From positions 1-7,548 of the forward strand of contig JAQUQP010000087.1 of assembly GCA_028716025.1 (NCBI GenBank): a DNA stretch of 7,548 bases, given 5' to 3'. Origin of the DNA: a bacterium. Its GTDB lineage: Bacteria; UBA6262. Below the pieces are notes generated by a model. The model worked only from the letters and a program-made list of their open reading frames with translations, was not told the DNA's origin and did not search any database. This document shows positions 6,785 through 7,548 of the stretch, piece by piece. Numbering within the stretch: the stretch's first letter is position 1; each line of letters starts with the position of its first letter. The translations under genes were made by a program, and so were the position numbers.

Positions 6785-6818
6785 TACCCTGAGGATATTG
6801 CTCAGGGTATTTTTATTT
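6785..6818 (+). terminator. Intrinsic terminator of the riboswitch expression platform
   Basis: TACCCTGAG (6785-6793) and CTCAGGGTA (6801-6809) are perfect complements around a seven-base loop, followed by TTTTTATTT (6810-6818). This is a textbook rho-independent terminator between aptamer and ribD. Its left arm TACCCTGA (6785-6792) is also exactly complementary to TCAGGGTA at 6633-6640, at the 5' edge of the aptamer, giving a competing antiterminator. With FMN bound, the aptamer holds its 5' edge and the terminator forms. Without FMN, the alternative pairing should allow ribD transcription. Confidence 0.92.
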
Positions 6819-6820
6819 AA

Positions 6821-6853
6821 GGACTCCGCCAGTGGCGGACAGGGATTACGCAG
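6821..6853. repeat. Short GC-rich hairpin element between the terminator and ribD
   Basis: TCCGCC (6825-6830) and GGCGGA (6834-6839) form a six-pair stem with an AGT loop, flanked by GGAC at 6821-6824 and 6837-6840. It continues as AGGGATTACGCAG up to the ribD ATG. It is much richer in GC than the surrounding leader, has no U-tract and lies beyond the terminator. I recall hairpins joined to a GATTACGCAG-like tail as dispersed repeats in some candidate-phylum genomes, so it may be a small repeat unit. Only one copy is in this window, so repeat status is inference. Confidence 0.4.
6841..6845 (+). promoter_or_regulatory. Shine-Dalgarno of ribD
   Basis: AGGGA lies eight bases before ATG 6854 and immediately 3' of the hairpin at 6825-6839. 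It decides the start at 6854 over the in-frame ATG at 6875, which would cut into the conserved N-terminal helix. Confidence 0.65.
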
Positions 6854-7548
6854 ATGAAAAAGCATGAAAAATATATGAAGTTGGCTTTGCAGCTGGCTGA
6901 AAAGGGGAAAGGAAAAGTATTCCCTAATCCAATGGTCGGGGCGGTGCTGGTAAAAAACGGGAAAATTATCAGCCAGGGCTATCACCGCTATTTTGGCGGT
7001 GCGCATGCCGAAGTGGAAGCTATCAATAATGCCACGCAACCAGTAGCAGGAGCTGATCTTTATGTCGCTCTGGAACCATGTGCTCACTACGGCAAAACGC
7101 CTCCTTGTACGGAGGCTATTATCAAGGCAGGTATTAAAAACGTATACATAGCTATGCTGGACCCTAATCCCCTTGTGGCAGGTAAAGGAATTAAAAAGTT
7201 ACGTCAGCATCATATACCGGTAATTGCCGGGATCACCACGGAAAAGGCAGCCTTACTGAACCGGGAATATATCCATTATATTAAACACAAAAGGCCTTAT
7301 GTAATTATGAAGTGGGCTATGAGCCTAGATGGCAAGATCGCTACCAGGACAGGCGACTCTAAATGGATATCCAATGAGCAAGCCAGAAAATACGCGCATT
7401 CCTTAAGAGCTAATGTCGAAGCCATTATTATAGGTATTAACACTGTATTAAAAGATGATCCAAGCCTGACGGTACGCGGAATTACCGGAGCCAAAAATCC
7501 AGTTAGGATTATTCTTGACCATCATTTGCGCATTCCACTGGAGTCAAG
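6854..7548 (+). CDS. ribD: Bifunctional riboflavin biosynthesis protein RibD, 5' part (3' end outside window)
   Basis: The frame runs open to the window end, giving the first 231 residues of a protein that is normally about 360-380. RibD performs two cytosolic steps: zinc-dependent deamination of 2,5-diamino-6-ribosylamino-4(3H)-pyrimidinone 5'-phosphate, then NADPH-dependent reduction of the ribosyl side chain. The deaminase domain (about 1-145) shows YMKLALQLAEKGKG, PNPMVGAVLV (24-33), the zinc site HAE (His51, catalytic Glu53) and EPCAHYGKTPPC (Cys76, Cys85), and DPNPLVAGKG. The reductase domain begins near 147 with RPYVIMKWAMSLDGKIA, followed by GINTVLKDDPSLTVR and NPVRIILD. It is the first gene after an FMN riboswitch and is probably followed by other rib genes beyond the window. 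All expected residues in the visible part are intact. Confidence 0.97.
   Translation, partial: MKKHEKYMKLALQLAEKGKGKVFPNPMVGAVLVKNGKIISQGYHRYFGGAHAEVEAINNATQPVAGADLYVALEPCAHYGKTPPCTEAIIKAGIKNVYIAMLDPNPLVAGKGIKKLRQHHIPVIAGITTEKAALLNREYIHYIKHKRPYVIMKWAMSLDGKIATRTGDSKWISNEQARKYAHSLRANVEAIIIGINTVLKDDPSLTVRGITGAKNPVRIILDHHLRIPLES

Noticed and set aside
6825..6839. Hairpin TCCGCC/GGCGGA considered as a second terminator
   Set aside because: It has a GC-rich stem but no T-tract after it; the following bases are CAGGGATTACG and then the ribD start.
6737..7087. Minus-strand open frame (116 codons) across the riboswitch, terminator and ribD start
   Set aside because: It crosses a structured RNA and a certain gene on the other strand, and its translation shows no domain.

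Overview
This is a compact bacterial chromosomal segment, moderately AT-rich, with every recognisable gene on the + strand. The window opens inside one gene and closes inside another. Gene content (electron-transfer flavoprotein, bacterial SMC, TagA/WecG glycosyltransferase, Hanks-type kinase, FMN riboswitch plus ribD) is plainly bacterial. The order etfA-smc-tagA-like-phosphoesterase-kinase-rib is not one I recognise from a model organism. I suspect a deep-branching or candidate-phylum bacterium (for example the Omnitrophota/Margulisbacteria/Elusimicrobiota range), but the sequence alone does not prove this and no phylum should be assigned from it.

Layout. 1-474: the 3' end of etfA (FAD-binding domain of the ETF alpha subunit). 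475-4014: a complete 1179-residue SMC chromosome-segregation ATPase whose ATG directly abuts the etfA stop codon. 4020-4766: a GT26 (WecG/TagA/CpsF) glycosyltransferase, five bases after smc. These three look like one transcription unit. 4767-4871: a 105-base gap with a candidate sigma70-type promoter and an 8-bp inverted repeat whose right arm overlaps the next gene's Shine-Dalgarno. 4872-5612: a metallophosphoesterase of the YfcE/MJ0936-like class. 5619-6590: a serine/threonine kinase anchored by a single C-terminal membrane helix; it follows the phosphoesterase by six bases and is presumably co-transcribed.

6591-6853: a dense regulatory region. It holds a strong promoter (TTGACT-17-TATTAT), a full FMN (RFN) riboswitch aptamer, an intrinsic terminator whose left arm can pair instead with the 5' edge of the aptamer, and a short GC-rich hairpin element that leads into the ribD Shine-Dalgarno. 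6854-7548 (cut by the window end): ribD, the bifunctional deaminase/reductase of riboflavin synthesis, presumably the first gene of a rib operon.

How it fits together: riboflavin made by the rib operon becomes FMN/FAD, FMN feeds back on the operon through the riboswitch, and FAD is the cofactor of the ETF at the other end of the window. This link is metabolic rather than evidence of co-regulation. I find no mobile-element gene, CRISPR array, tRNA or rRNA. The points most worth a second look are the attenuation architecture upstream of ribD, the hairpin element that supplies the ribD ribosome-binding site, and the non-RD, tail-anchored kinase paired with a phosphoesterase.
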